NCBI GenBank assembly: GCA_902491055.1
Contig: CABUGI010000044.1
Coordinates: forward strand, 1-14,109
Reading direction: 5' to 3'
Source of the DNA: an uncultured Collinsella sp.
Lineage (GTDB): Bacteria > Actinomycetota > Coriobacteriia > Coriobacteriales > Coriobacteriaceae
DNA length: 14,109 nt
The position numbers were made by a program, and so were the translations under genes. Positions 13,691 to 14,109 of the stretch are shown in pieces. Under the pieces are notes generated by a model. That model did not search any database. It was not told the origin of the DNA and was given only the letters and a program-made list of their open reading frames with translations. Position 1 is the first letter of the stretch. Every line of letters begins with the position of its first letter.

Positions 13691-14014
13691 AGCTTCTCCA
13701 ATCGGTTGATGTTCGTGCTGTTTGTTGATGTGCTGGTTGTCGTGAGTGATGCGCTTGCCGTGGGTGATGTGCTGACGTTGGGGTGCTATGCGGTTTTCAA
13801 TGAGCCCGTGAGGCAGTTGCTGCAGGGGCGGGATGGAACGGCCCATGCAAGGCGGAAGGCATCGTGCTCAAAATCGAGACAGCAATGCCCTGGGTGCCTC
13901 ACATGTGGCAGTTACCTCATTAAGTTGTCATTGCGTTTGGGGTTGTACTTTGCCGATCTTCTTTCTCTTACACGCTGAAAACTGAAACTGAATATGCTCG
14001 ATCAAACGATGACC
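13691..14014. other. Gene-free upstream region of the accessory operon, with low-complexity tract
   Basis: I see no convincing gene here. From 13705 to 13790 imperfect repeats of the type TTGATGTGCTG / GTGATGTGCTG produce a His/Gln-rich reading on the minus strand that I regard as non-coding. A near-palindrome centred on CACATGTG lies at 13895-13910. No clear promoter hexamers for the leftward operon are visible, although one must lie in or beyond this stretch. Confidence 0.4.
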
Positions 14015-14109
14015 GGTAGTGTCGAGAAAGTTGGTGTAGAGCCCGATCCGAAGCGAGTCGGCCCGGCGTCCTGGAATCTGGAATACGGTTGATATCCTAT
14101 GCCGCCTCG
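14015..14109. mobile_element. Possible terminus of an IS256-family insertion sequence
   Basis: Starting at 14015 the sequence GGTAGTGTCGAGAAAGTTGG, then TGTAGAG, resembles terminal inverted repeats of IS256-family elements (of the general form G-TA-GTC-G-AA-TTG-GTA-A as I recall it). The element's body would extend rightward beyond the window. On the minus strand an open frame enters from the right edge and reads through this end to a stop at 13928, as expected when an element end is translated by chance. No transposase motif is in view, so the call is tentative. Confidence 0.35.

Noticed and set aside
13705..13790. TGATGTGCTG-type repeats as a CRISPR or iteron array
   Set aside because: Units are short, imperfect and irregularly spaced, with no unique spacers and no cas or replication gene nearby.
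13691..13846. 52-residue N-terminal extension of the uncharacterised operon leader
   Set aside because: The stretch is His/Gln-rich low complexity and lacks a ribosome site, whereas ATG 13690 has one.
13994..14092. 32-codon rightward open frame at the window edge
   Set aside because: It has no ribosome site and reads straight through the proposed insertion-sequence end; it is most likely chance.

Overview
This looks like a chromosomal segment of a moderately GC-rich Gram-positive gut anaerobe. The best guess is an actinobacterium of class Coriobacteriia, close to Collinsella. The grounds are the base composition, strong purine-rich ribosome binding sites, a sortase-type surface protein ending in LPRAG plus a membrane anchor, a YolD/UvrX-type mutagenesis pair, a LexA box of Gram-positive type, a DUF3793 protein next to a flavodoxin, and an HMA protein with a Cys-rich membrane N-terminus. 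The taxonomic call is inference from gene content; no 16S or other marker is in view.

Layout. (1) 1-1514: the 3' part of a polar amino acid ABC importer operon (permease, then ATPase), closed by a strong terminator. (2) 1586-3316: a metal/redox block. A leftward DUF3793-flavodoxin pair, probably iron-responsive, is divergent from a rightward membrane-tethered heavy-metal-associated (HMA) protein whose promoter region carries a CsoR-like copper operator. (3) 3317-6118: a possibly structured leader and a large secreted, wall-anchored beta-propeller protein with an acidic helical insertion and a recent 30-bp tandem duplication. (4) 6115-8112: a leftward SOS cassette (Y-family polymerase, then YolD-like partner) behind a near-consensus promoter overlapped by two LexA boxes. 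(5) 8116-8859: a half-length, probably non-catalytic relative of iron-containing alcohol dehydrogenases, flanked by copies of a short intergenic repeat. (6) 8985-10750: pgi, glucose-6-phosphate isomerase, with its own terminator. (7) 10822-14109: a leftward accessory operon of an unrecognised protein, a ClpP-like serine protease and a VirD4/TraG-type coupling ATPase, the last two translationally coupled. The right edge carries what looks like the terminus of an IS256-family element. Region 7 is probably one edge of an integrated conjugative or mobilisable element that abuts the housekeeping pgi locus.

The most unusual part is region 7: a ClpP-like peptidase with an intact Ser-His-Asp triad is locked by an 8-base start/stop overlap to a conjugation-type DNA pump that lacks membrane segments. 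The SOS, copper and iron control sites are readable directly from the sequence and are well supported to varying degrees.
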